Shown one piece after another: positions 50,227-58,391 of a DNA stretch of 64,000 nucleotides (within the stretch, counting starts at the first letter, position 1; every line of letters starts with the position of its first letter). The position numbers and the translations under genes were made by a program. The notes beneath the pieces are model-generated. The model saw only the letters and a program-made list of their open reading frames with translations. It made no database searches and was not told the origin of the DNA. Source of the DNA: Stenotrophomonas maltophilia (GTDB taxonomy: Bacteria > Pseudomonadota > Gammaproteobacteria > Xanthomonadales > Xanthomonadaceae); contig NZ_CP154630.1 in assembly GCF_039555535.1 (NCBI RefSeq), positions 2,989,001 to 3,053,000 of the forward strand. Direction: 5' to 3'.

Positions 50227-51258
50227 ATGTCCCACGATCTCAACGAGACGCTGATCTTCGTCAAAGTGGTCGAGCAAGGCAGCTTCATCGCCGCTGCCAA
50301 ATCGCTCGGCCTGCCCAAGACCACGGTCAGCCGCAAAGTGCAGGAGCTGGAAACGCGCCTGGGCGCGCGCCTGCTGCACCGGACCACGCGCCGCCTCGGC
50401 CTGACCGAAGCCGGTTCGATCTACCACGAACATTGCCAGCGCATCGCGCGCGAACTGGAAGAAGCCGAGAGCGCGGTGAGCCAGCTGCAGTCCGGCCCGC
50501 GCGGCTGGCTGCGCTTCACCGTCCCCTATTCGATCGGCATCACCTGGATCGCCCCGCTGCTGGGCCAGTTCCATGCGCAGTACCCGGAGATCCGCCTGGA
50601 CATGCACATGGGCAACGAGAAGCTGGACCTGATTGCAGGTGAAGCGGACCTTGCGCTGCGCGTGGGGGCCCTGCCCGATTCCAACCTGGTCGCGCGCAAG
50701 CTGGGTAGCCTGCGTACGCAGGTGTTCGCCAGCCCGGCCTACATCGAGCGCTATGGCGAACCGCTGCACCCGGAAGAACTGCAGTTCCATCGCATCCTGG
50801 CCATGCGCAAGCCGTACCACACGGGTAATTCGCCGCGCTTCACCTGGCAGCTGGGCGAGAACGGCGGTGAACTGCGCGACTTCCCGGTCACCCCGCTGAT
50901 GACCGCCAACGACATGTCTGCGTTGAATGGGGCATTGGTGTGTGGCGAAGGCCTGCTGCTGACCGGCGACGTGATGGCCAAGCCCTTCGTCGAATCGGGC
51001 ATGGTGCGCCGCGTGCTCGCTGGCTGGACCGGTCCGGAAGTGGACTTCAACGCCGTGTTCGCCGGTGGCCGCCTGGTCTCGCCAAAAGTGCGTGCGTTCG
51101 TCGACTTCCTGGTCGAGAAGCTCAACTTCGACGCCAATTACATGCTGGCGCAGTGCCCGGGTGCGAAGCTGGCGCAGCAGCAGAAGGAAAAGGAAGACGC
51201 TGCACTGGAAAGCAGCGGCAAGCGGATCCTGGAGAAGGTGGCCGCTTCGGCGGCATGA
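50227..51258 (+). CDS. smeRv: LysR-type regulator SmeRv
   Basis: 343 aa from the ATG at 50227. N-terminal winged HTH (ETLIFVKVVEQGSFIAAAK, LGLPKTTVSRKVQELETRL) and C-terminal inducer domain (LDMHMGNEKLDLIAGEADLAL in parts). Divergent from the efflux operon, which it controls; SmeRv mutations that raise smeVWX expression give multidrug resistance in clinical strains. The C-terminal tail is longer than in many LysR members. Confidence 0.92.
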   Translation: MSHDLNETLIFVKVVEQGSFIAAAKSLGLPKTTVSRKVQELETRLGARLLHRTTRRLGLTEAGSIYHEHCQRIARELEEAESAVSQLQSGPRGWLRFTVPYSIGITWIAPLLGQFHAQYPEIRLDMHMGNEKLDLIAGEADLALRVGALPDSNLVARKLGSLRTQVFASPAYIERYGEPLHPEELQFHRILAMRKPYHTGNSPRFTWQLGENGGELRDFPVTPLMTANDMSALNGALVCGEGLLLTGDVMAKPFVESGMVRRVLAGWTGPEVDFNAVFAGGRLVSPKVRAFVDFLVEKLNFDANYMLAQCPGAKLAQQQKEKEDAALESSGKRILEKVAASAA

Positions 51259-51312
51259 CCGAGGGTATCCTCGCGTGGCGTGGATCTACCCGGGCGCGCG
51301 ATGTCGCTTTCT

Positions 51313-51404
51313 GTAGCGTCGAGCCATGCTCGACTGCTTTTCGAACGGCGCCGACCAAGGTCGGCATCTACCAGAAGAGGTAGCCGAGCGTGGCTCGGCT
51401 CTAC
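51313..51404. repeat. SMAG-type palindromes after smeRv
   Basis: GTAGCGTCGAGCCATGCTCGACT (51313-51335), GCCGACCAAGGTCGGCATCTAC (about 51348-51369) and GTAGCCGAGCGTGGCTCGGCTCTAC (about 51380-51404). The third has GTAG heads at both ends, which looks like a dimeric arrangement. Confidence 0.8.
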
Positions 51405-51408
51405 AGGC

Positions 51409-52293
51409 GCTATCGGTGTGCCGAGCAAGCTCGGCACCTACAAAAATGCCGCCTGCAAGGGCGGCATTTTCGTTCCAGGTGCGCCCGGTTTCCGGTAGAT
51501 GCCGACCTTGGTCGGCGCCGTAGGAGAAGCCGCAAACGGGAACGCTATCGGTGTGCCGAGCAAGCTCGGCACCTACAAAAATGCCGCCTGCAAGGGCGGC
51601 ATTTTCGTTCCGGCTACGCCCGGTTTCCGGTAGATGCCGACCTTGGTCGGCGCCGTAGGGAGAAGCCGCAAACGGGAACGCTATCGGTGTGCCGAGCAAG
51701 CTCGGCACCTACAAAAATGCCGCCTGCAAGGGCGGCATTTTCGTTCCGGGTGCGCCCGGTTTCCGGTAGATGCCGACCTTGGTCGGCGCCGTAGGGAGAA
51801 GCCGCAAACGGGAACGCTATCGGTGTGCCGAGCAAGCTCGGCACCTACAAAAATGCCGCCTGCAAGGGCGGTATTTTCGTTCCGGCTACGCCCGGTTTCC
51901 GGTAGATGCCGACCTTGGTCGGCGCCGTAGGGAGAAGCCGCAAACGGGAACGCTATCGGTGTGCCGAGCAAGCTCGGCACCTACAAAAATGCCGCCTGCA
52001 AGGGCGGCATTTTCGTTCCGGGTGCGCCCGGTTTCCGGTAGATGCCGACCTTGGTCGGCGCCGTAGGGAGAAGCCGCAAACGGGAACGCTATCGGTGTGC
52101 CGAGCAAGCTCGGCACCTACAAAAATGCCGCCTGCAAGGGCGGTATTTTCGTTCCGGCTACGCCCGGTTTCCGGTAGATGCCGACCTTGGTCGGCGCCGT
52201 AGGGAGAAGCCGCAAACGGGAACGCTATCGGTGTGCCGAGCAAGCTCGGCACCTACAAAAATGCCGCCTGCAAGGGCGGCATTTTCGTTCCGG
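51409..52293. repeat. Tandem 136-bp repeat array of palindromes (six periods)
   Basis: Each period has a SMAG unit (GGTGCCGAGCTTGCTCGGCAC on the minus strand), a hairpin AAAAATGCCGCC-TGCAAG-GGCGGCATTTT, and a second SMAG (GTAGATGCCGACCTTGGTCGG). The hairpin begins at 51442, 51577, 51713, 51849, 51985, 52121 and 52257: steps of 135 then 136. Periods alternate between GGCTACGCC and GGGTGCGCC and between GGCGGC and GGCGGT, so the 272-bp double unit at about 51732-52003 repeats exactly at 52004-52275. The hairpin has flanking A and T runs and would terminate transcription in both directions, between smeRv and the OmpA gene. Confidence 0.92.
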
Positions 52294-52319
52294 CTACGCC
52301 GGAACTGTAACGCTGCGCG

Positions 52320-53015
52320 TTACTGCTTGAGCGGAATCACACGAATTTCGACACGGCGGTTCTTGGCACGGCCCGCATCGGTGCTGTTGTCGGCAATCGG
52401 GTACGACTTGCCGGCGCCCAGCGTTTCGATACGCACGCTCTGCACGCCCTGGCCGATCAGGTACTGCGCGACCGAGTCGGCACGTTCCTTCGACAGGCGG
52501 TTGTTGACCGCGTCGCTGCCGATGCTGTCGGTATGGCCGACCACTTCGATCATGGTCTGGTTGTAATCGCGCAGGGTGCCCGCCACGCCGTTGAGCGACC
52601 CGTAGAACTGCGGCTTCAGGGTCGACTTGCCGAAGTCGAAGGTGATGCCGTCCGGCAGGTTCAGCATGATGTTGTCGCCCTGGCGCTGCACATCGATGCC
52701 GGTGTTGGCGGTGCGCTCGCGCAGCGCGCGTTCCTGGCGATCCTGGTACTGGCCGACGGCGGCGCCGCTGAGCGCACCGATACCGGCACCGATCAGGGCA
52801 TGCTGACGACGCTCGGTGGCGCTGTCGCCGGTCAGCAGGCCGGCTGCCACGCCAATGGCGGTGCCGATCAGGGCGTTGCGGCCGGTGCGGTTCTGCTGCT
52901 CGGTCGGGTTGCCGTACTGGTCACTCTGTACGTAGGAGCCGCCGGTGGCGCAGGCCGACAGGACGGCCGCACTCATCAGGGCCAGTGCGACGTTGCGGGT
53001 GGTGTTGCGGATCAT
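52320..53015 (-). CDS. OmpA-family peptidoglycan-binding lipoprotein
   Basis: 231 aa from the ATG at 53015 (AAGGAGAAT upstream). Signal with lipobox LSACATG. Glycine-zipper segment GTAIGVAAGLLTG and GAGIGALSGAAVG (about 55-95). C-terminal OmpA domain: FDFGKSTLKPQFYGSL, VVGHTDSIGSDAVNNRLS, SKERADSVAQYL and RAKNRRVEI. YfiB/YiaD-like. Its end is 27 bases from the repeat array, which supplies its terminator. Confidence 0.92.
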   Translation of the reverse strand: MIRNTTRNVALALMSAAVLSACATGGSYVQSDQYGNPTEQQNRTGRNALIGTAIGVAAGLLTGDSATERRQHALIGAGIGALSGAAVGQYQDRQERALRERTANTGIDVQRQGDNIMLNLPDGITFDFGKSTLKPQFYGSLNGVAGTLRDYNQTMIEVVGHTDSIGSDAVNNRLSKERADSVAQYLIGQGVQSVRIETLGAGKSYPIADNSTDAGRAKNRRVEIRVIPLKQ

Positions 53016-53154
53016 GAGATTCTCCTTGGTTTCCGGTCGGCCGGCGGCCTGCGGGCGCAAAGAGAATAAACAGCCCGATGCGATGCCGGAATGATGATCG
53101 GGCACCGCGACAGGCCCACGTTCAGCTAACTGACCGGATCGCTCAGGTCGCTCT

Positions 53155-54570
53155 TTACCCTGCCCCCGACTGGCGGTAAGCCGCCAACGCGGCGTCGCGG
53201 CCCGCGGCCAGATCCACCAGCGGCGTGCGTGGATAGCCCGGTGCATGCGCCGCCAGCAGCAACGGATGCTGCCAGGGCGCGAATCGTGCCTTCACCGGCA
53301 GTGCGGCCAGTTCGGGCACCCAGCGGCTGATGTACCGAGCCTGCGGATCGAATTTCTCGGCCTGGGTCACGGGGTTGAACACACGGAAATACGGTGCGGC
53401 ATCGGCACCGGTTCCCGCCACCCACTGCCAGCCCATCGTGTTGTTGGCCAGGTCGGCATCGAGCAGGGTGTCCCAGAACCATCGCGCGCCATGCAGCCAG
53501 TGCGCACGCAGATGCTTGCACAGGTAGCTGGCGACGATCATCCGCACCCGGTTGTGCATGTAGCCGGTGTGCCACAGCTCGCGCAGGCCTGCATCGACGA
53601 TCGGCACACCGGTGTTGCCGCGCTGCCAATCGCGCAGCTGCGCGTCACTGGGCGTTGCCCATGGGAAGCGATCGAAGCGCGGGTTGAGGTTGTCGGTGGG
53701 CGTCTTCGGGAAGTGATGCAGCAGGTGGTAGGCGAAGTCGCGCCAGCCCAGCTGGCGCAGGTAGCCATCGATGTCGGCGTCGGTGCCGGCACTGCGCAGC
53801 CCTTCCAGCGCGTGGGCGATGCGCCAGGGTGCGATTTCGCCGAAATGCAGGTGCGGCGACAGCCGCGAGGTCCCGACCCGGTCCGGCAGGTCGCGCTGCT
53901 GGCGGTACCCGCGCAGGGCACCGTCTTCAAAGACGGACAGTGCTTCCAGCGCACCTGCCTCGCCTGGCTGCCAGTGCTCCCAGAAGCCGGTATCCCAGTC
54001 CAGTGCTGGCGCCAGCTGCAGCGCGTCCAGCGCGCGGCTGTCGACCTCATGTGCCGGCAGTTTCTCCGGTGCAGCCTGCAAGGCTGGCAACCGCCAATGG
54101 CTTAGCACGTTGCGCCAGTACGGGGTGAATACCTTGTACGGCTGCCCTTGCTGGGTCGCGATGTCCCAGGGCTCGAACAGCAGGCTGCCATTACAGCTCT
54201 GCGCATCGATGCCCTGCTCGCGCAGCGTGCGCTTGATGGTGGCATCACGAGGTTGCGTGGCCGGCTCGTACTTGCGGTTCCAGTACACGGCTTCTGCGTC
54301 GCTCTGTTCGATCAGGGCCTGCAGCGTCGGCAGGCTGTCACCGCTGCGCAGCACCAGCGAGGACCCCCGCGCGCGCAGGTCCGCATCCAACGCGGCCAGT
54401 GATCGGTGGCGCCACGCATCGGAGGCGGCACCCGGCGCCCAATCGCCTTCTTCGTGCGGCGCATGGATGTAGACCGGCACCACGTCGTGACCGGCATCCA
54501 GCGCGGCCTGCAGGGCCGGATTGTCCTGCAGCCGCAGATCACGGCGGAACCATACCAACGCTACCGACAC
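53155..54570 (-). CDS. phrB: Deoxyribodipyrimidine photolyase (cryptochrome/photolyase family)
   Basis: 471 aa from a GTG at 54570, with AAGG eight bases upstream; GTG at 54576 is an alternative. Near the E. coli PhrB length. Repairs cyclobutane dimers with blue light, using FAD and an antenna. Motifs: LVWFRRDLRLQDNPAL, LSPHLHFGEIAPW, FAYHLLHHFP, GNTGVPIVDAGLRELWHTGYMHNRVRM (in parts), and ANNTMGWQWVAGTG. Confidence 0.95.
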   Translation of the reverse strand: MSVALVWFRRDLRLQDNPALQAALDAGHDVVPVYIHAPHEEGDWAPGAASDAWRHRSLAALDADLRARGSSLVLRSGDSLPTLQALIEQSDAEAVYWNRKYEPATQPRDATIKRTLREQGIDAQSCNGSLLFEPWDIATQQGQPYKVFTPYWRNVLSHWRLPALQAAPEKLPAHEVDSRALDALQLAPALDWDTGFWEHWQPGEAGALEALSVFEDGALRGYRQQRDLPDRVGTSRLSPHLHFGEIAPWRIAHALEGLRSAGTDADIDGYLRQLGWRDFAYHLLHHFPKTPTDNLNPRFDRFPWATPSDAQLRDWQRGNTGVPIVDAGLRELWHTGYMHNRVRMIVASYLCKHLRAHWLHGARWFWDTLLDADLANNTMGWQWVAGTGADAAPYFRVFNPVTQAEKFDPQARYISRWVPELAALPVKARFAPWQHPLLLAAHAPGYPRTPLVDLAAGRDAALAAYRQSGAG

Positions 54571-54679
54571 AGACACCGCCTTCGTTGTGGAAGGCGGACA
54601 TGATAGCCAGCGACGGTGAAGGCGTTGCACGCAGACGCCGTCTGCTAGGCTGCCGGGCCGCTCCTCGTTGGACCCCGCC

Positions 54680-55264
54680 ATGGATGATCTGCATGCCCCA
54701 TTCGCCCGCTTCGGCCTGCTACGGGCCCAGCACGAGGGTGACTGGCAGGGACCTTTCCCGCTACCGCCTGTATTGGCATGCTTCTACGCGCAGGTCGGAC
54801 CCCTGGGTCATGAGATCAATGCGAAGGTGGGCAACGCCGGCATCACCCTTCCGGGCCTCGATATCTGGATACCGCCGCTGCAGCGCCTGTGGAGTCACCA
54901 GGCCGGCTATCGCTGGCACGGCATCAGCGGCGAGCCGATCCAAGACTGGCCATCGAACTGGCTGGTGATTGCCGATCGCAGTGCCGATCCGTTCATCCTC
55001 GACCTGGATGATGGCCACGTGCTGTTCAGCCATCACGGCGCCGGCCTGCGGGATGCCGGCGAGATCGCTGCCGACGTACCGACCCTGATGGCTGTGCTGG
55101 CGGCGGCCGGCACGGTATACCTCGGTGCCGGCGATGACCTCTACAACGACGATGACGATGGCGGCATCCGTCCTGAACACCAGGAGGCAGCCGTACAGGC
55201 GGTGGCCCGGGTACTGGGCCACCGCCTGCAGGCCGAGTCGTTCATCGAGATGTTGCTGGACTGA
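54680..55264 (+). CDS. SUKH/SMI1-KNR4-like protein
   Basis: 194 aa from the ATG at 54680. Fits the SUKH pattern: PLPPVLACFYAQVGPLG near the start, NWLVIADRSADPFILDLDDG and VLFSHHGAGL in the middle. Many SUKH proteins are immunity proteins to toxins, but no toxin is nearby. Acidic run DDLYNDDDDGG late. Divergent from phrB. Confidence 0.65.
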   Translation: MDDLHAPFARFGLLRAQHEGDWQGPFPLPPVLACFYAQVGPLGHEINAKVGNAGITLPGLDIWIPPLQRLWSHQAGYRWHGISGEPIQDWPSNWLVIADRSADPFILDLDDGHVLFSHHGAGLRDAGEIAADVPTLMAVLAAAGTVYLGAGDDLYNDDDDGGIRPEHQEAAVQAVARVLGHRLQAESFIEMLLD

Positions 55265-55265
55265 A

Positions 55266-55287
55266 TCCACGCATGGCGTGGATCTAC
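55266..55287 (-). repeat. SMAG element between convergent genes
   Basis: On the minus strand GTAGATCCACGCCATGCGTGGAT. The GTAG head supplies the TAG stop of the pyrophosphatase gene (AAG-TAG), so element and gene end overlap. Confidence 0.85.
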
Positions 55288-55898
55288 TTTTCGAAGCGCT
55301 GCATCGCCTCGCTGATCAGTGCCCGCGCCTCGGCGGCGTTGCCCCAACCGTTGAGCCGCACCGGGTTGCGCCCGGCCGGCAGGTCCTTGTAGACCCGGAA
55401 GAACGCTTCGATGCGCTGTCGTTCGATCTCCGGCAGATCGGCCAGGTCGCGGATGTTGGCGTAGGTCGGGTCAACCTTGTCGGTCGGCACGCCGATGATC
55501 TTCTCGTCGTGCTCGCCGCCGTCGATCATCTTCAGGTAGCCGATCGGCCGGAAGCGCACGATCACGCCCGGGTACAGGGGTTCACGGGTCAGCACCAGCG
55601 CGTCCAGCGGATCGTTGTCGCCAGCCAACGTGCGCGGCATCGAACCGTAGTTGGCCGGATAGGCGACCGGCATCGACTGGAAGCGGTCCACATGCACCAG
55701 GCCGTCTTCCTTGATCTCGTACTTGGTGAAGCTGCCGGCCGGAATCTCCACCGCCAGATTCACTTCCTGCGGGGCTTCCCTTGGTTGGGCCACCAGGAAC
55801 GGATGCAGCACGGTATCGGCAGCGGTCACCGCTGTCGCGAGCAGGAGCAGGGCCCCGCCGATGGCAGCCATGGGGACAAGACGGCGTACGGTTTTCAT
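55284..55898 (-). CDS. Exported inorganic pyrophosphatase
   Basis: 204 aa from the ATG at 55898. Family I soluble pyrophosphatase with an N-terminal signal (MAAIGGALLLLATAVTAAD), so probably periplasmic. Motifs: VNLAVEIPAGSFTKYEI, the metal site GDNDPLDALVLT, and GEHDEKIIGVP with KDLPAG. Hydrolyses PPi to phosphate; it neighbours the phosphate-scavenging operon and may share its purpose. Confidence 0.9.
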   Translation of the reverse strand: MKTVRRLVPMAAIGGALLLLATAVTAADTVLHPFLVAQPREAPQEVNLAVEIPAGSFTKYEIKEDGLVHVDRFQSMPVAYPANYGSMPRTLAGDNDPLDALVLTREPLYPGVIVRFRPIGYLKMIDGGEHDEKIIGVPTDKVDPTYANIRDLADLPEIERQRIEAFFRVYKDLPAGRNPVRLNGWGNAAEARALISEAMQRFEK

Positions 55899-55908
55899 CT
55901 GGATCTCC

Positions 55909-57276
55909 TCATTCCCAGCAGCGATCAGCGCGGCCCTTGGCAGTCTGCGCACGCGGGCAGTCACGCGGCGTGATGCGGCCTTCGGTCAGCTCCATGCGCT
56001 GTTTCCCCCCCTTGGCATCGCGGCGCAGTTCGAAGGCATCGTAGAGACGGCCGGTCACGGTGCGCGCTTCATAACGCAAGCGCTGCGGGTCGATGTTCAA
56101 CACCTGGAACAACTGGGTGTCTTCGGCCACTGGGTTCATCGTCCTGCGCGCTTCATCGGACAGGCGGTACTGCTTCGGTCCGGCTACAGTCACCACGTAC
56201 TGAGGCGTCGCGGCCTGCCCTTCGCCACGGCGACCATAGGTGTGATCGTGGCCCTGCAGCACCAGATCGACGTTGTGGCGGCGTACCACCGGCAGCAGCA
56301 CGTCGCGCAGCGCGGCGTTCTCGCGGCCTTCGCGCGGCGAATAGAACGGCTGGTGCAGCAGTACGAGGGTCCACGGCTGCAGATTGCCGGTCAGCACCTT
56401 GTCCAGCCACTGCGCCTGTGCCTTGGCCGTGCCAAGGTCGAGTGCCGAAGTGCCATCGACCACCGCCACGCGCACGCCCTGCGCATCGAACCAGTAGCTG
56501 GTCTGCCGTGCGGCGGCAGCACCATTGCCCGGCAGCGCGAACGTCACCGGCCAGTGCCTGCCCAGCACGCGGCGCTCCTGCGGGGTGTCCTCGAACTCCT
56601 CGAAATACTCGTGGTTGCCGATCGCCGGCGCCACCAGCGTTTCCTGCGCGAGCCAACCGGTGGCGGCAAACCACTCCCCCCACTCGCTGTCATCCATGTT
56701 GTCGCCGCCGCTGACCAGATCGCCAGCGAACAGGCTCAGGCGTGCCCCGGGTGCGGCCTTCTGCGCAGCGCGCACCAGGCGGCTGACATGGCTGACGTTC
56801 TTGTTCTGGGTATCGCCGAAGTACAGCAGGGTCAGCGGCTGGTCGGGCGCAGCCAGCGTGCGCAGCTGGTTCCAGGCGCTCCAGCTGCCATTGCCCTGCA
56901 CGCGGTAGACGTACTGCGTATCCGGCTTCAGGCCATCGATGTCGGCGCGATGATGGTGCGATACACCGTTTTCTGTCTGCAGTGTGCGGGTCGTCGCACG
57001 GATCTGGCGGATGCCCTCGATGGCGGGTGAATCACCGGCCAGGGCGATTTCCAGCAGCGGCGCCTGCACACTGCCGTCGGTGCGCCAGGCCACGGCGAAA
57101 CCGTGGCTGGGATCGGCTGCAGGCGAAGCCACGATGCGGTCAGGCACCGTGGTTGCCGCGTAATGGCGGCTGCCCGCCGGCACCTGGGTGTTCGGTTCAG
57201 CCGCCGCGAACGACAGCGACGGCACGGCCAACAGCAGGCCAAACACCAGCGTGCGCATCACGCAACGCCGGCTCAT
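55909..57276 (-). CDS. Secreted purple-acid-phosphatase-like metallophosphoesterase
   Basis: 455 aa from the ATG at 57276 (ATGA overlap with the phytase gene stop). Signal peptide LVFGLLLAVPSLSFA. FN3-like purple-acid-phosphatase N-domain (SHGFAVAWRTDG, LKPDTQYVYRVQG), then metal sites LYFGDTQNKN, FAGDLVSGGDN, IGNHEYFEEF, LVLLHQPFYSP and LQGHDHTYGRRG. Releases phosphate from organic esters. Confidence 0.92.
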   Translation of the reverse strand: MSRRCVMRTLVFGLLLAVPSLSFAAAEPNTQVPAGSRHYAATTVPDRIVASPAADPSHGFAVAWRTDGSVQAPLLEIALAGDSPAIEGIRQIRATTRTLQTENGVSHHHRADIDGLKPDTQYVYRVQGNGSWSAWNQLRTLAAPDQPLTLLYFGDTQNKNVSHVSRLVRAAQKAAPGARLSLFAGDLVSGGDNMDDSEWGEWFAATGWLAQETLVAPAIGNHEYFEEFEDTPQERRVLGRHWPVTFALPGNGAAAARQTSYWFDAQGVRVAVVDGTSALDLGTAKAQAQWLDKVLTGNLQPWTLVLLHQPFYSPREGRENAALRDVLLPVVRRHNVDLVLQGHDHTYGRRGEGQAATPQYVVTVAGPKQYRLSDEARRTMNPVAEDTQLFQVLNIDPQRLRYEARTVTGRLYDAFELRRDAKGGKQRMELTEGRITPRDCPRAQTAKGRADRCWE

Positions 57277-58391
57277 GCGCCACACTCCAGCGGCAGCGCC
57301 AGCTGCTTGGCGATGCTCTCCCAGTCGAACGCCACCACGCCCTGGTCGTCGTGCACCGCGTACAGCGCACCATGGGGGAAGCGCGCGCTGGGCTGCTGCA
57401 TCATCCAGATGCCATCGGTGTTGGCCACGGTATTGCCCTGGAACGCGCCGACGGGCTTCAGGGTATGGCGGTCGAACAAGTGGAACACGCTGCGCTGCTT
57501 GCCCTGTTCGGTGGTGATCCACCAGCCGTCCTTGCCACAGGTGCGCAGGGTCACGCCTTCGGCCTGTGCCTTGAACACATCACGGCCGAAGGTGGTGCCG
57601 GTGAAACGCCCCGCCAACGTGTAGACCTTGAACTCGCTGGCGTAGCTCTCGTCCTCCTCGGCGATCAGCAGGCGGTCGTTCTCGGGGTCGCCCCAGATCG
57701 ATTCGACCACGCGCAGGGCGCCGGCCTCCGTGGTGTCACCAATGCTGGCCACAAGTTTCGCTTCGACCTTCGCACCGTCGCGGGTCACGTGGTACTGGCG
57801 CACGCGCTTGTCCAGTTCCTCCAGCGGCGGCAGGATGTCACGGCCCTGTGCATCCTCGCCGTTGTCCCAGGAGTCGGTGACGTAGACGCTGTAGCCATCG
57901 GCACGGCGGTCGACCCACAGCCCGTACGGCTTGCGCAGGTCGTCCGCAGCGAAGGTCGCCAGAGGGGTGAAGTCCGGAAGGCCCAGTACCTGTACGCGGT
58001 GATTGTCGCGCTCCACGATCCACAGCAGATCGTCGGTCACCGCGATGCCGTTTGGGCGGTCGAACTGCCCTGGCGCGGTGCCGCTGCTGCCTACGTCGCG
58101 CAGGTGCTGGCCGCTGCTGCCGTCGTAGACCACCAGCTTGTCGGTGGCCTTGGCAGTGGCGATCAGCCACAGCTTTCCGTCAGGTGCACGCCAGGCGGCG
58201 GGCGAATCGATGTTGTCGGCCGGCGTCATCGGCGAAAGGAATGCCTCGGCGATGGTGGTCACCGCACGCTCGGCCGTGGCCTTTGCCCCGGGCTTGGCCA
58301 CGGACGGATCGTTGCTGGAGCCCGGCGTGCAGCCCGCCAGCAGGGCAGCCGTCAGCGCCGCGGCCATGACGGTGATGCGACGCCCCATCAC
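57273..58391 (-). CDS. Beta-propeller phytase-like lipoprotein
   Basis: 372 aa. Lipobox LLAGC (Cys21). Propeller pattern: AAWRAPDGKLWLIATAK, RPNGIAVTDDLLWIVERDNH, VRVVESIWGDPENDRLLIAEEDE (in parts), NTDGIWMMQQPS. 3-phytases of this type release phosphate from inositol hexaphosphate with calcium. It overlaps the TonB-receptor gene (ATGA). Confidence 0.85.
   Translation of the reverse strand: MMGRRITVMAAALTAALLAGCTPGSSNDPSVAKPGAKATAERAVTTIAEAFLSPMTPADNIDSPAAWRAPDGKLWLIATAKATDKLVVYDGSSGQHLRDVGSSGTAPGQFDRPNGIAVTDDLLWIVERDNHRVQVLGLPDFTPLATFAADDLRKPYGLWVDRRADGYSVYVTDSWDNGEDAQGRDILPPLEELDKRVRQYHVTRDGAKVEAKLVASIGDTTEAGALRVVESIWGDPENDRLLIAEEDESYASEFKVYTLAGRFTGTTFGRDVFKAQAEGVTLRTCGKDGWWITTEQGKQRSVFHLFDRHTLKPVGAFQGNTVANTDGIWMMQQPSARFPHGALYAVHDDQGVVAFDWESIAKQLALPLECGA

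Noticed and set aside
51409..52293. CRISPR-like periodicity
   Set aside because: The whole 136-bp period is conserved, there are no unique spacers and no cas genes.
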